From Chloroherpetonaceae bacterium (GTDB taxonomy: Bacteria; Bacteroidota; Chlorobiia; Chlorobiales; Thermochlorobacteraceae), in NCBI GenBank assembly GCA_033763895.1, contig JANRJQ010000010.1, positions 914,159-978,158 of the forward strand: a stretch of DNA of 64,000 nucleotides, in the 5' to 3' direction. The notes below the pieces were generated by a model, which was not told the DNA's origin, did not search any database, and saw nothing but the letters and a program-made list of their open reading frames with translations. Positions 25,301 to 34,219 of the stretch are shown here, piece by piece; position 1 is the stretch's first letter, and each line of letters opens with the position of its first letter. Made by a program: the position numbers and the translations under genes.

Positions 25301-26932
25301 TCCGGCCGCTTTTCGACGGCTACTTTAATCAGTACCGGTGATGTTGATGGTGATGGAAAAAAAGAATTTTTGATTGGATATCGAAATCAAATCGGTCAAA
25401 CAGAACTGCGCGATTTTGAAGCACCGATTTATTTTCTTGAATTGTGGCGAGCGGTTTCAAATAACAAGTACGAACGGATTTGGAAGCGTGGCTTCTACGG
25501 ACAATTTCGTAATGCTGCATTATCACTTGTTGATGTTGATAAAAATGGAACAAGCGAAGCAGTAGTTCTCTTTTATCCCAACATTTATGTTTTGAAGTGG
25601 GAAGAGGCGCAATCAAAATTCAAGCCTTATTGGCATTTGCCAAATGTAACGGCACAAAACATTGCAGTGTTTGATGCCGATGCAAATGGTCTAAACGAAA
25701 TTTATTTTTCGGATAATCTCCGAACTTATGCTGTAGAGTATCAAAACTATCAAGGGCCATTAGCGCCAACCGGACTCAATGCCGAGCCGCTTTCGCTATC
25801 TAAAATAAAGTTAAATTGGAAAGGGCAAAATGCGACGCAGTATAAAGTATATCGTTCTGAATTCACTGACTTTCCAACTTACCCTTTTTCACTTCAGCCT
25901 CTTGTCACAACAAGCGATACAACTTGGCTTGATTCGACTGTCGAGCGGAACCCAAGGAAGTACTTTGTTTATGCAGTGACTTCCCTTAGCGCTACTGATG
26001 AAAGTGACACAACCTCTTTTCTCTTTGTTCAGCCAGCATTGCCGTTGCGTCTCCTTTCCGTTGTAAAAGAATCTTCAAACACATTTAGCCTAGAATTTTC
26101 AGATCCGGTTAATGTTGAAGAAATAAATCCGATGAATATTGTCGTCGTTCGCCTTCAAAGCAATGATTCATTGATCCCAACAAGTGTAATTTCTTCAAAG
26201 GGTGGAAAAATTTTGGTATTGGGTTTTGCGGGAAATCAAATTCAAAATGGTGAATATGACATTCGAGTAAATGGATTGAAGAGTGTCTCCGGGGCGAGAA
26301 TTGATTCTCTTAATTCATCAAGAAGAGTATTAATTGCGAACGAAGTGCAAGGAAGACTTTATATCACTGAAAAAAAAGTGATATCTCCGAATCAAGTGGA
26401 TCTTACGTTCAATGTTCCGATTCGGGAAACGGAAGCTTTGATAAAAACCAATTATACATTTACCTCAAATGTTGAGCTAAGCGAAATCCGTATCATTGAG
26501 GGAAATCGAAAGGTGAGCATTTCAACATCAGGCAGACCGCTCACTGGTTCGGGAGAATCGATTACGCTTACGATTCGCAATCTTATTTCATTATCCGGAC
26601 AGGCCATCGATACAGCTTTTGGTGGGAATCAAGTTTCATTTAATAGTGCCGCTCCATCTCTTGAACAAGTTTATACTTACCCTAATCCTTATAAATCGTC
26701 AAGTGGCAAAGGGTATATCATGTTTGCGAACCTCACACAATCAGGTAATCTCTACATTTATAATACGCTTGGAAAAGTCATAAAAACCCTTTCGTTTAAT
26801 AATGAATTTGGTGGCGTGAAGTGGTTTTTAGATTCCAACTCCGGCGAATCGGTTTCTTCAGGTGTTTATTTATACCGAATCACGTCGCCTTCCCTCCCTG
26901 AAAAGCAAGGTAAATTGATTATTATTCGATGA
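22358..26932 (+). CDS. Large secreted subtilase (S8) with FnIII and type IX sorting domain
   Basis: 1524 residues from the ATG at 22358, which starts a good signal peptide (MNSNKLIFSFLILCTVFSST); the TTG at 22277 adds a second hydrophobic stretch and is less likely. A propeptide (about 50-210) precedes the catalytic domain with Asp235 (IIDTGIDYTHPDL), His336 (NSHGTACAGIAAAV) and Ser498 (SGTSAAAPHVAGVAAL). Two EF-hand-like calcium loops (DINRNGRF, DQDGNGYPDD) are inserted between Asp and His. Further on lie FG-GAP-like Asp-rich blades (GDVDGDGKKE), a FnIII module (APTGLNAEPLSL) and Ig-like repeats. The last 80 residues (YPNPYKSS, GVYLYRI, GKLIIIR) form a type A type-IX sorting domain, so it should be exported and surface-attached or released. 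Confidence 0.85.
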   Translation: MNSNKLIFSFLILCTVFSSTVIAQLPSPLLAKRGVREEGARKKFHKENRLSRSGSKIIVKLRNSVNRLTLSEFQNQVTKYAKGKFGYQSKSKSPEATFLQVEKTRLEIESVQSISSHSSKRELQSYNSQRGKGIERIFSIRLKDKTQSALDAAIVSLKQLEGVEYVYQTLQISLDNTPADEREQTLESKNQNPLSESIAENDSLFPRQWNLRKIGIEKAWQITRGSPNVRIGIIDTGIDYTHPDLLDNIWINTPEDINRNGRFEPWSFKERRNPLTFELDANGITGDFDEIDQDGNGYPDDVIGWDFVDQPFNVDNLVGFSDFQTADPDPFDDNSHGTACAGIAAAVSSNQIGVSGVAPNCKLVALRVFSASGGFAGDLADDYDIASAIIYAADNGIQVLNMSFGDVVYSPIMRDAIEYAYERGVVMCFSSGNAGGDQSRYPAGYMEGMAVGATDENDFLTQFTTFGIRLAVCAPGSGIPTTVPFYDGYYTDFFSGTSAAAPHVAGVAALILSINPRFSPEQVRGAIVGTARDLESIGWDHFTASGRLDAALAVQMRATPIAKINFPLYDSGLSQTEGNISIVGTANSPNFESYQVFFQPGISGANDWTTITNEVNQIRIVDTLATWNIISLPDSDYTIRLLVKERNGRRIENRIRVTIDSRRPLISNLTVEPVYRNDEEVLLVAFKTKGLSSAFFRIESNGLNEEERLFRFPTEAQNHFDFISTSTLSPGIFYRGRVEAINRTGVKEIGEWVNFSITSEKLQQPTFGQFLFREKPQLRLPAGWILNKAVDYNRNGRREVVISEARPEIGASFGQLKRFEFTGQGFQAIDSAAVFLPMDIRDSASYYQLLAMGGGRSIVYSQNTPTSSPFQAIRFADTLTFNFWGARFGDVKGNGESHLIARNDTTYFILNSRYEKIATLKNPVDISKDGARPLFQEPRVAIEDFDLDSKPELLMSDADGNFFIYEYSGIGEAFDTTFLYRSGRFSTATLISTGDVDGDGKKEFLIGYRNQIGQTELRDFEAPIYFLELWRAVSNNKYERIWKRGFYGQFRNAALSLVDVDKNGTSEAVVLFYPNIYVLKWEEAQSKFKPYWHLPNVTAQNIAVFDADANGLNEIYFSDNLRTYAVEYQNYQGPLAPTGLNAEPLSLSKIKLNWKGQNATQYKVYRSEFTDFPTYPFSLQPLVTTSDTTWLDSTVERNPRKYFVYAVTSLSATDESDTTSFLFVQPALPLRLLSVVKESSNTFSLEFSDPVNVEEINPMNIVVVRLQSNDSLIPTSVISSKGGKILVLGFAGNQIQNGEYDIRVNGLKSVSGARIDSLNSSRRVLIANEVQGRLYITEKKVISPNQVDLTFNVPIRETEALIKTNYTFTSNVELSEIRIIEGNRKVSISTSGRPLTGSGESITLTIRNLISLSGQAIDTAFGGNQVSFNSAAPSLEQVYTYPNPYKSSSGKGYIMFANLTQSGNLYIYNTLGKVIKTLSFNNEFGGVKWFLDSNSGESVSSGVYLYRITSPSLPEKQGKLIIIR

Positions 26933-26962
26933 TTATTTTTCAATTTGATAAGTGAGAAATGA

Positions 26963-27580
26963 ATGAATAACGAGCGTTATCTCGCCGCTGATAAGTTAAT
27001 TCAAACTTATGTTGAGGATTATCTCCTTCATAACCAAGCTGCTTCAAAGGTTGCCAATACCTTACAAAAAATGGGAATTGGGCTAAAGCCACTGATTGAC
27101 CACATTACGATTCGAACGGAAAATGTGGAATTGCGTGCAAAAGAGTTTCTTCAAATTGGGTTCTTTGAAGATTTAACCTTAGGCGTAATTGAACATGATA
27201 ATTGGTGGGCAAAAGTGTATCGATTTCCCGGAGAGCCCGCTGTTTTCATTGATCAAGCCTTCAAGGGAGCGCGCGGAGCGGGATGCGTGATTCCGGGATG
27301 GGTAAAAAAATTTGGGGATCAAACACTTCACCACATTGCAATCAATGTTGAAAATATAGAGTTTGCAATTCAAAGGTTAACACATGAAGGTCTCGAATTT
27401 ACGGGCGAAATCACCGGAGAAACGGAATCGCCTCTCAGGCAAATTTTTACTAAACCAGAAATGCGTGATGGGGTTGCATTCTCCGTTCTTGAACTTGCTG
27501 AAAGAAAATGGGGGTATCAAGGGTTCGTATCAAAGCAAGCAAATTCATTAATGGAATCAACAAAAGTATCAACTCACTAA
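26963..27580 (+). CDS. VOC/glyoxalase-fold protein
   Basis: 205 residues. The pattern IDHITIRTENVELRAKEFLQIGF, WWAKVYRFPGEPAVFIDQAF and HHIAINVENIEFAIQRLTHEGLEF is that of vicinal-oxygen-chelate (glyoxalase/dioxygenase) domains, with possible metal ligands His in DHIT and HHIA and Glu in VLELAERK. It somewhat resembles DUF1338 proteins but is shorter. The reaction is unknown. It starts 30 bp after the subtilase and converges on the CrtC-like gene. Confidence 0.55.
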   Translation: MNNERYLAADKLIQTYVEDYLLHNQAASKVANTLQKMGIGLKPLIDHITIRTENVELRAKEFLQIGFFEDLTLGVIEHDNWWAKVYRFPGEPAVFIDQAFKGARGAGCVIPGWVKKFGDQTLHHIAINVENIEFAIQRLTHEGLEFTGEITGETESPLRQIFTKPEMRDGVAFSVLELAERKWGYQGFVSKQANSLMESTKVSTH

Positions 27581-27609
27581 TACTAAAATTAGATTGATAT
27601 TGAGTTCTC

Positions 27610-28743
27610 CTAAAAATTTTGTTCGAATGGCTTGGCGTATCCGGTTAACTCTACATAACCCTTCGCTCTGATTTCTCTCGAATTTGGATTTACACCATTT
27701 GTTTTAAGATTTGCAGAAACACTTCCTTCCCAATAAGTAACTCTCGTTGAAGCATTGGTCAAGAGTTCTTGATCTTCAATGTTCGTTTGAATTTCAAGTT
27801 CCATCAAAAGCTTCGGTATCGAGACCGTCCAAGCCTTCGGATATCGTGCGCCGCTTTTAGAGGATTCGTAAAATAACGTTGGTTTAATTCCAAAATCGCC
27901 GGCAGTAAGTGAAATCGTTGTTCCATCTTCTTGAATAAATGTACCGGAAGAAAATGGCGACATCCCCGATTCTTCCCTCAATTGATAAAGCATTAACTCT
28001 GTACCATTCTCAAATTGAAGAGAAAACCAATCCCATCCCAATACACCTTGCGAAAGCTGACTGGTTCCAAATTCGTGATCATGCCAACTCTCACCCCGAA
28101 CCGTTTCCCGCTTTCCAAGTACTGTAACTGCGCCTGTGGTTTTAAGTCTTGTGTAAGAAAAATACATCGAAGCATTTGATGACTCCGGTCCCTTTTGACT
28201 GTATCCATTCTTCCCGTGAAGCACAGGCTTTTTTAAAGGCTCTAAAACTAATGCCAATGAGAAAGTATCCGTTTCAGCCTGTAGGAGCATATAATTTCCC
28301 AACTCTTGAATCGACCAATTTCCAAGATAGGTTTTAAAGTATTCGGCGGAGGCGCCGGCATCGCCAAATTTCCCGCGTGATTGCTTTTCAGTGAAGTAAA
28401 ACTTCCGCGTGCTTATATCACTGAGCGCAAAATGCCCTAAGTAAATTTGCTTTGCTTCAATTCCTTCCGATTCGCCTTTCAATCCGACTCGAAAAAAAGT
28501 GAGCTCATAACCATACGATTTTCCGGCCTCCGATGTTAAGTGCCCTGTGACGTACCACCACTCCGTTTGGTATTCAGGGTGAGAGGCCAAGTCTTTGGGA
28601 AAGGAAAGCGGCGTCGTTGGAGTAGCAAATTCAAAACGTGGTTTTTCATTGCAGGCGGCATAGATTGCAATCCCAAAAATGCAGGAAAATAGAATGGTGA
28701 AAAAGGTCCAATTCGGTCTTTGAAATGAGGTCAATTTTTTCAT
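27610..28743 (-). CDS. Lipocalin-like secreted hydrolase (AttH/CrtC family) lipoprotein
   Basis: 377 residues. A hydrophobic leader ends IAIYAAC, a likely lipobox (Cys31). The rest is the two-barrel lipocalin-like domain shared by AttH and carotenoid 1,2-hydratase CrtC: TEWWYVTGHL near the start, GESWHDHEFGT, GWDWFSLQFENGTELMLYQLR and AKGYVELTGY. Members act on hydrophobic ligands. In green sulfur bacteria CrtC hydrates the carotenoid end group, but many homologues are of unknown function, so CrtC is only a possibility. Confidence 0.7.
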   Translation of the reverse strand: MKKLTSFQRPNWTFFTILFSCIFGIAIYAACNEKPRFEFATPTTPLSFPKDLASHPEYQTEWWYVTGHLTSEAGKSYGYELTFFRVGLKGESEGIEAKQIYLGHFALSDISTRKFYFTEKQSRGKFGDAGASAEYFKTYLGNWSIQELGNYMLLQAETDTFSLALVLEPLKKPVLHGKNGYSQKGPESSNASMYFSYTRLKTTGAVTVLGKRETVRGESWHDHEFGTSQLSQGVLGWDWFSLQFENGTELMLYQLREESGMSPFSSGTFIQEDGTTISLTAGDFGIKPTLFYESSKSGARYPKAWTVSIPKLLMELEIQTNIEDQELLTNASTRVTYWEGSVSANLKTNGVNPNSREIRAKGYVELTGYAKPFEQNF

Positions 28744-28884
28744 GACTTAGTGAAATGCTTTTGTAAATTTGATGTCGTAAGTTCTAACGACACTGTACAT
28801 TCAAATAATTTCAAAAAACCTTAGCGGTAAAATTTTGCGGTTTTTTGCAAACCTTATCGCTTCAACATGAAAGGCTTTTGTAGT

Positions 28885-30393
28885 ATGCCGAAGATTAAAA
28901 AAGTGCTTGTTGCGAATCGTGGCGAAATTGCCATCCGCGTCTTTCGAACCCTCCGAGAACTCTCCATTCCTAGTGTTGCCGTTTATTCTGAATCAGATAA
29001 AAACTCGCGGTTTCACCGCTTTGCCGATGAAGCGTATTGTATTGGAGGCGTTTCATCCCGCGAAAGCTACTTAAGACAAGAGAAGATTCTTGAAATCGCA
29101 AAGCTTTCCGGTTGCGATGCTCTTCACCCCGGTTATGGTTTTCTCTCAGAAAATGCGGGATTCGCAAAACTATGTGAAGAAAATGGTATTAAGTTTATTG
29201 GCCCCAAATCAACCGTCATTCACGCGTTGGGAGATAAAATTGAAGCCAAAAAATTAGCTGTCAAAGCAAATGTTCCGGTTGCACCAAGTTCTCCAGAGGC
29301 GATTGCAGACCCAATTGAAGCCAAGTCAGTTGCCGATAAAATCGGCTATCCGGTACTGATTAAAGCCTCTGCCGGCGGTGGGGGAAAAGGAATGAAAAAG
29401 GCGGAATCTGGCGAAGATTTTCAACGCCTTTTTGAATCTGCACAAGCAGAGGCTTTAGCGGCTTTTGGTGACAGTCGCGTTTTTATCGAAAAGTATCTTG
29501 AAAACCCACGCCATATCGAAATTCAAATGATGCTCGATGAACACGGAAATGGCGTTTGGCTCAATGAGCGCGAGTGCTCAATTCAAAGGCGGCATCAGAA
29601 GGTGATTGAAGAAGCGCCATCTTCAATCCTAACACCTGAAATGAGAAAGGAAATGGGTGATTGCGCCATTCGCCTTGCAAAAGTGGTGGGTTATACCAAT
29701 GCAGGAACCTGTGAATTTTTGGTTGATAAACATCTCAAGTTTTATTTCTTAGAAGTTAATACACGCTTGCAAGTAGAGCATCCGGTAACGGAAATGATTA
29801 CCGGCCTTGATTTGGTTAGAGAGCAAATTCGGGTAGCCGAAGGAGAGACGCTTTCATTTACTCAAGCAGATGTGAAAATCAATGGACATGCCATTGAATG
29901 CCGTGTATACGCCGAAGACTGTGAGAATAATTTCTTACCCTCAATCGGTAAACTCTCGCATTATGTTGAGCCCAATGGAAACGGTATTCGCACCGATTCA
30001 GGGGTTGTGGAAGGCGATGAAATCTTAATCCACTTTGACCCAATGATTTCGAAACTTTGTGCGTGGGATTCAACCCGAGAAAAAGCAATGAACAAGATGA
30101 TTCGTGCACTTAAAGAATATGAAATTGGCGGTGTTGAAACCACAATTCCATTTTGTCTTTTTGCCTTGTCGCACGAGGCCTTTCGAAGCGGAAAATTCGA
30201 TACGCATTTTGTGCAAAACTATTGGAATGATCGCAAAAGGGAATCGCCATCAGAGGAAGAGTTGCGCGCGATCGCAGCAATGTCAGTATTGTTAAAATCT
30301 CAAAAGCCAAATTCAAATGGGCTTGCAAGTCCTTCTCAGAACGGGCATACTCAAGTACAGGAATCAGGATGGGAAAAGCGGAAGTATTATTAA
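28885..30393 (+). CDS. Biotin carboxylase subunit of an acyl-CoA or pyruvate carboxylase
   Basis: 502 residues from the ATG at 28885 (MPKIKKVLVANRGEIAIRVFRTLREL); an ATG at 28867 adds six residues and has no better ribosome site. The N-terminal domain, ATP-grasp (KASAGGGGKGMKKA, ECSIQRRHQKVIEEAPS) and the catalytic stretch EVNTRLQVEHPVTEMITG are complete. It carboxylates biotin on a carrier protein using ATP and bicarbonate. The length (about 50 beyond AccC) and the disordered tail fit the propionyl-CoA or pyruvate carboxylase A-subunit type better than the classical AccC. No carrier or carboxyltransferase gene is adjacent. A terminator follows. Confidence 0.88.
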   Translation: MPKIKKVLVANRGEIAIRVFRTLRELSIPSVAVYSESDKNSRFHRFADEAYCIGGVSSRESYLRQEKILEIAKLSGCDALHPGYGFLSENAGFAKLCEENGIKFIGPKSTVIHALGDKIEAKKLAVKANVPVAPSSPEAIADPIEAKSVADKIGYPVLIKASAGGGGKGMKKAESGEDFQRLFESAQAEALAAFGDSRVFIEKYLENPRHIEIQMMLDEHGNGVWLNERECSIQRRHQKVIEEAPSSILTPEMRKEMGDCAIRLAKVVGYTNAGTCEFLVDKHLKFYFLEVNTRLQVEHPVTEMITGLDLVREQIRVAEGETLSFTQADVKINGHAIECRVYAEDCENNFLPSIGKLSHYVEPNGNGIRTDSGVVEGDEILIHFDPMISKLCAWDSTREKAMNKMIRALKEYEIGGVETTIPFCLFALSHEAFRSGKFDTHFVQNYWNDRKRESPSEEELRAIAAMSVLLKSQKPNSNGLASPSQNGHTQVQESGWEKRKYY

Positions 30394-30413
30394 ATTGAAT
30401 TCAAATCGTAAAC

Positions 30414-30447
30414 AAAAGAGAACTTCTTAATTTGAAGTTCTCTTTTT
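30414..30447 (+). terminator. Intrinsic terminator of the biotin carboxylase gene
   Basis: A 12-bp stem (AAAGAGAACTTC and its complement) with a 7-nt loop and a T-run in front of the mtaB start. Confidence 0.9.
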
Positions 30448-30483
30448 GTTTTGTTGAATTTAAAGGAAAGAAATAATGTTTAA

Positions 30484-31902
30484 ATGAAACGAATCTCTAC
30501 ATACACACTTGGGTGTAAGCTTAATGTTGCAGAGTCTTCGGCCTTAGCACAGGAATATCTTCAAAAGGGGTATCAGTTGGTTCCGTTTGGAGAAAAATCG
30601 GATCTCACGATTATCAATACTTGCAGTGTGACGGAACAAGCCAATGTGAAGTGCCGAAATGTGGTTCGTAAAGCCTTAAAAGCCTCACCCGAAGCTTTCG
30701 TGGCGGTTGTTGGCTGCTACGCACAATTAGAACCTGAAGCCCTCGCATCGATTGAAGGGGTCGATGCGGTTCTCGGGGCAAAAGAAAAATTTGAAATGGC
30801 TTCACTTCTTGGTGATTTTGAAAAAACAGGCGAGACCAAAATTCTTGTGAGCGATATCGAAACAGTTTCAGGATTTGGATTCGGACACAGCATTTCACTT
30901 GAAAATTCAAAAGACCAAACGCGGGCTTACCTCAAAGTTCAAGATGGGTGTAATTACACTTGTTCCTATTGCACCATTCCGCTTGCTCGAGGCAAAAGCC
31001 GCTCTGAATCAATCGATAAAATTATTTTTCAAGCGAACCTTCTAAAGGAGGCGGGTTATCAAGAAATCGTGCTGACGGGTGTCAACATTGGAGACTTTGG
31101 AAATCTGCCTGATGGCACAGAAGGCCTATACACTTTTTTTGATCTTCTTAAAGAAATTGAAAAAGTGGAAGTTCCTCGAATTCGAATCAGTTCGATTGAA
31201 CCCAATCTTTTAACCTCTGAAATGATTGATTTCATATCATCATCAAAGCGAATTGTGCCTCATTTTCATCTTCCAATGCAATCCGGCTCTGTTGAAATCT
31301 TAAAAAGAATGCGCCGCCGATACACCAAAGAACTTTATCAAGAACGTGTCTTCGAAGTGGTAAATAAAATCCCGAATGTATGTATTGGTGCTGATGTGAT
31401 TGTGGGATTTCCGGGAGAAACCGATGCACATTTTGAAGAGACCTTTGAATTTATTCAGTCTCTTCCGATCTCTTATTTGCATGTGTTTACCTTTTCGAAA
31501 CGGCCTAATACCAATGCGGCTGAACTCATCGATGAGAACATATTTGAAGATATTCGCCCAGAAGTAAAAAAAGCTCGAAATCAGAAACTGACAGAGCTCT
31601 CATATTTCAAATGGAAGCAATATGTGTCAAGATTCATCAATCAAATTGATGAAGTGCTTTTTGAAAATGAATTCTCAGATGATACTGAATTAAATTCTGA
31701 AATTGGATTTTCTGAGGTTGAAGGAAAGACGCTTTGCTTTGGTCATACCCCTAATTATCTAAGGGTTGGGGTTGAAGTACCAAGTAGAGCGTGGGCAAAA
31801 GAGCACTTGATTCGAAAAAGAAAACCTGTTCAATTAACCGCCATTGATTCTGACTTAAATGTCATTGGCACTTTTTTAGACGCTGAAGTTATTGCTACTT
31901 AA
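30484..31902 (+). CDS. mtaB: tRNA t6A37 methylthiotransferase MtaB
   Basis: 472 residues. The N-terminal UPF0004 domain supplies the three cysteines of the auxiliary cluster (TLGCKLN, INTCSVTEQA, VGCYAQLEP). The radical SAM cluster is CNYTCSYC in YLKVQDGCNYTCSYCTIPLARGKSRS, and a TRAM-like C-terminus follows. The GCKLN opening and ARGKSRS separate MtaB from MiaB and RimO. It adds a methylthio group to t6A37 of tRNAs reading ANN codons. A small membrane-protein gene and a trans-sulfuration gene follow closely. Confidence 0.92.
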   Translation: MKRISTYTLGCKLNVAESSALAQEYLQKGYQLVPFGEKSDLTIINTCSVTEQANVKCRNVVRKALKASPEAFVAVVGCYAQLEPEALASIEGVDAVLGAKEKFEMASLLGDFEKTGETKILVSDIETVSGFGFGHSISLENSKDQTRAYLKVQDGCNYTCSYCTIPLARGKSRSESIDKIIFQANLLKEAGYQEIVLTGVNIGDFGNLPDGTEGLYTFFDLLKEIEKVEVPRIRISSIEPNLLTSEMIDFISSSKRIVPHFHLPMQSGSVEILKRMRRRYTKELYQERVFEVVNKIPNVCIGADVIVGFPGETDAHFEETFEFIQSLPISYLHVFTFSKRPNTNAAELIDENIFEDIRPEVKKARNQKLTELSYFKWKQYVSRFINQIDEVLFENEFSDDTELNSEIGFSEVEGKTLCFGHTPNYLRVGVEVPSRAWAKEHLIRKRKPVQLTAIDSDLNVIGTFLDAEVIAT

Positions 31903-31917
31903 TTTGTAACGGAGAAC

Positions 31918-32100
31918 ATGATGGAGTGGTTTGCTATTGGTTTCGCTGTACTAATCGGGACGGCGATTATTTACTTGCTTCAACCCAATGCTCGATTTTT
32001 TTCGAGGTTTAATTTTGATAAAGAGTCGGAAACATACGGTCAAAAAAAGAAAAGAGAAGCTGAAAAAAAGCAAATAAAAAATAACGATCAAGAAATTTAA
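31918..32100 (+). CDS. Small single-helix membrane protein
   Basis: 60 residues: one hydrophobic helix (WFAIGFAVLIGTAIIYLL) followed by a highly charged Lys/Glu-rich tail. The start could be ATG 31918 or 31921, both after ACGGAGAAC. It sits 15 bp after mtaB and 4 bp before the PLP enzyme, so it is part of that operon. Function unknown. Confidence 0.65.
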   Translation: MMEWFAIGFAVLIGTAIIYLLQPNARFFSRFNFDKESETYGQKKKREAEKKQIKNNDQEI

Positions 32101-32104
32101 TTCA

Positions 32105-33304
32105 ATGGACAACTCAAATAAGATCATTCAACCCTTGGGCTTTTCGACAAAATCAATTCATGTCTTCCAAGAACCGGATAAAGAGACCGGTGCTGTTGTT
32201 CCATTGCTTTCTACCGCCACTACCTTTAAACAAGACGGTATTAACACAACAAGAGGTGGATTTGAGTATTCACGTGCTCAGAACCCCACAAGAGCACAAT
32301 TAGAAGGTGCTCTTGCAAGCCTTGAAGAGGCCGCTTTTTGCAATGCCTTTAGTTCAGGTTTAGCTGCATTAGCCGGGTTAATGAGCATTTTTGAGCCGGG
32401 CGATCATATCATAGCCGGAGACGATCTCTACGGCGGAACAGTTCGCTATTTCAATCAAGTGCTCGCAAAATATGGAATTGAATTCGCCTATGTGGATACC
32501 ACAAGGATTGAAGAAATTGAAGAAGCAATAACCCCTAAAACCAAAATGATTTACTTGGAGTCGCCCACCAATCCTATGCTTCGCCTAACGGATATTCAAG
32601 CGGTTTCATTGATTGCAAAGAAAAGAGCAATTTTACTTTCGGTAGATAACACTTTTGCAAGCCCTTATCTTCAACAACCACTTCTCCTTGGGGCAGATGT
32701 GGTGTTGCACAGTACCACAAAATATTTGGGTGGTCACTCCGATATCGTTGGCGGTGCGCTGATGACGAACAGTGAAGATTTATTCAAGAAATTTTTCTTC
32801 AACCAAAAGGCCGCAGGTGCAATTCCATCACCCTTCGATTGTTGGTTACTTTTGAGATCGATTCGAACACTTGCGATTCGAATGGAGCGTCATTGCGATA
32901 ATGCCTTATCGGTTGCAAAATTTCTTCAATCTCATCCCACCGTTCAAGCGGTTTATTACCCCGGGCTTGAAACGAATCCATTTCATCAATTAGCCAAACG
33001 CCAAACACCAAAAGGATTTGGCGGAATTGTATCGATCGATTTGGGATCAAGAGAGAATGTTGAGGGATTTATCAAGCATCTTCATCTTTTCACATTTGCT
33101 GAAAGTTTAGGCGGCGTTGAAAGTCTGGTCTGTTACCCTTGGGAAATGACCCACGTGGCTGTTCCGATTGAACGGAGATTAAAGTTGGGGCTTACTGAAG
33201 GTTTGATTCGGTTATCTGTAGGAATCGAAGATAAAGCTGATTTACTATCAGAATTAACTGTTGCGCTAAATGCTATTGCCACAGTAGAAGCTGAGGCGAA
33301 GTAA
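32105..33304 (+). CDS. Trans-sulfuration PLP enzyme (cystathionine gamma-synthase/beta-lyase family)
   Basis: 399 residues with the family landmarks: YSRAQNPTRAQLEGALASLE, SSGLAALAGLMSIFEPGDHI, YGGTVRYF, ESPTNPMLRLTDI, SVDNTFASPYLQQPLLLGADVVLHSTTKYLGGHSD with the Schiff-base lysine in TTKYLGG, and GVESLVCYPWEMTHVAV near the end. It makes or cleaves cystathionine in Met/Cys metabolism. MetB, MetC and related activities cannot be separated reliably by inspection. Confidence 0.88.
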   Translation: MDNSNKIIQPLGFSTKSIHVFQEPDKETGAVVPLLSTATTFKQDGINTTRGGFEYSRAQNPTRAQLEGALASLEEAAFCNAFSSGLAALAGLMSIFEPGDHIIAGDDLYGGTVRYFNQVLAKYGIEFAYVDTTRIEEIEEAITPKTKMIYLESPTNPMLRLTDIQAVSLIAKKRAILLSVDNTFASPYLQQPLLLGADVVLHSTTKYLGGHSDIVGGALMTNSEDLFKKFFFNQKAAGAIPSPFDCWLLLRSIRTLAIRMERHCDNALSVAKFLQSHPTVQAVYYPGLETNPFHQLAKRQTPKGFGGIVSIDLGSRENVEGFIKHLHLFTFAESLGGVESLVCYPWEMTHVAVPIERRLKLGLTEGLIRLSVGIEDKADLLSELTVALNAIATVEAEAK

Positions 33305-33335
33305 ATCAAGGAAACTTATTTGAAGAAAAGCTAAA

Positions 33336-33355
33336 GAGCCACATCATTGTGGCTC
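33336..33355. terminator. Possible hairpin terminator between convergent genes
   Basis: An 8-bp perfect stem (GAGCCACA and complement) with loop TCAT after the PLP enzyme stop. There is only a weak T-run on either side. Confidence 0.4.
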
Positions 33356-33361
33356 ATTGCA

Positions 33362-33742
33362 TTATGGCTCAATTGTTACATTTGTAGCAAAATAGGCGGT
33401 TTCGCCAACCCAGAAGAAAGTGGTGTATTTTTCTTCGTAATCGATTCTTACGCGTTTTCCTGTGAGGGCTGCTTCTTCAAGTTTTTTATAAACATCTTCA
33501 TGTTTAGGAGCAATCGAAAATTCAAATATCTGGGAAACGGGAGAGGATGAGTTATTTGAAGCGCCAAATGTCCCTAAATTTAGTTGACCTTCCATAGTCT
33601 TAAAGAGGTAACCTCGTTTACTCACTTTAACAACAGTTCCCGCCCGAACACCAGTGCTGTAATTTCCGAAGTAGAGAAAAGATAAAACTAGAATCACAAT
33701 AAGCGTTAGACTTCCGCCTCCAATAAGTAATGCTTTTTTCAT
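33362..33742 (-). CDS. Conserved single-pass membrane protein, function unknown
   Basis: 126 residues: an N-terminal hydrophobic helix (LTLIVILVLSFLYFG), then a compact beta-rich part (VRAGTVVKVSKRGYLFKTMEGQLNLG and GKRVRIDYEEKYTTFFWVGETAYF). The pattern recurs in Bacteroidota/Chlorobiota proteins that databases sometimes label 6-phosphogluconate dehydrogenase without basis. It lies 9 bp downstream of ridA, as the last gene of the gatB-ridA operon. Confidence 0.65.
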   Translation of the reverse strand: MKKALLIGGGSLTLIVILVLSFLYFGNYSTGVRAGTVVKVSKRGYLFKTMEGQLNLGTFGASNNSSSPVSQIFEFSIAPKHEDVYKKLEEAALTGKRVRIDYEEKYTTFFWVGETAYFATNVTIEP

Positions 33743-33751
33743 AAAAATGAA

Positions 33752-34219
33752 TTAGTTCAGTTCAAAGATTGCTTCAACTTCAACACTTGTTCCAAGTGGT
33801 AATTCCTTTACACCTACAGCGCTTCTGGCATGAGCCCCATATTCTCCAAAAACTTCAGAAAAGAAAAGAGACGCACCATTGGCAACAAACGGCTGTTCTT
33901 GAAATCCCTCGGCACTTGCAACAAAAACGGTGACTTTAACAACGGCTTTAATCGCGTCCACGCTTCCGGCTTTTGCCGCAGCCGCTGCTAAAGCATTCAG
34001 TGCTGCAACTCTTGCCGCTAATTTTGCATCTTCTTTACTCACAACACTTCCAACCATTCCCTTACCGCCCATTTCTAACAGCGTTCCATTGATCAAAGGC
34101 AATTGGCCAGAAGTAAAACACAAGTTTCCCGTAATTACTGCAGGAACATAGGCTGCGAGGGGCTTAGCGGGTAAGGGCAATTCTATCCCTAAATCTTTTA
34201 ACTTATCACTGACTTTCAT
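33752..34219 (-). CDS. RidA family protein (YjgF/UK114), reactive imine deaminase-like
   Basis: 155 residues, the longer variant of the family with an N-terminal helix ([36 protein letters not shown]). The core includes [35 protein letters not shown], and [24 protein letters not shown] carries the arginine that binds the carboxylate. RidA hydrolyses 2-aminoacrylate-type imines released by PLP enzymes. It overlaps the gatB stop by 4 bp. Confidence 0.85.
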   Translation of the reverse strand: MKVSDKLKDLGIELPLPAKPLAAYVPAVITGNLCFTSGQLPLINGTLLEMGGKGMVGSVVSKEDAKLAARVAALNALAAAAAKAGSVDAIKAVVKVTVFVASAEGFQEQPFVANGASLFFSEVFGEYGAHARSAVGVKELPLGTSVEVEAIFELN

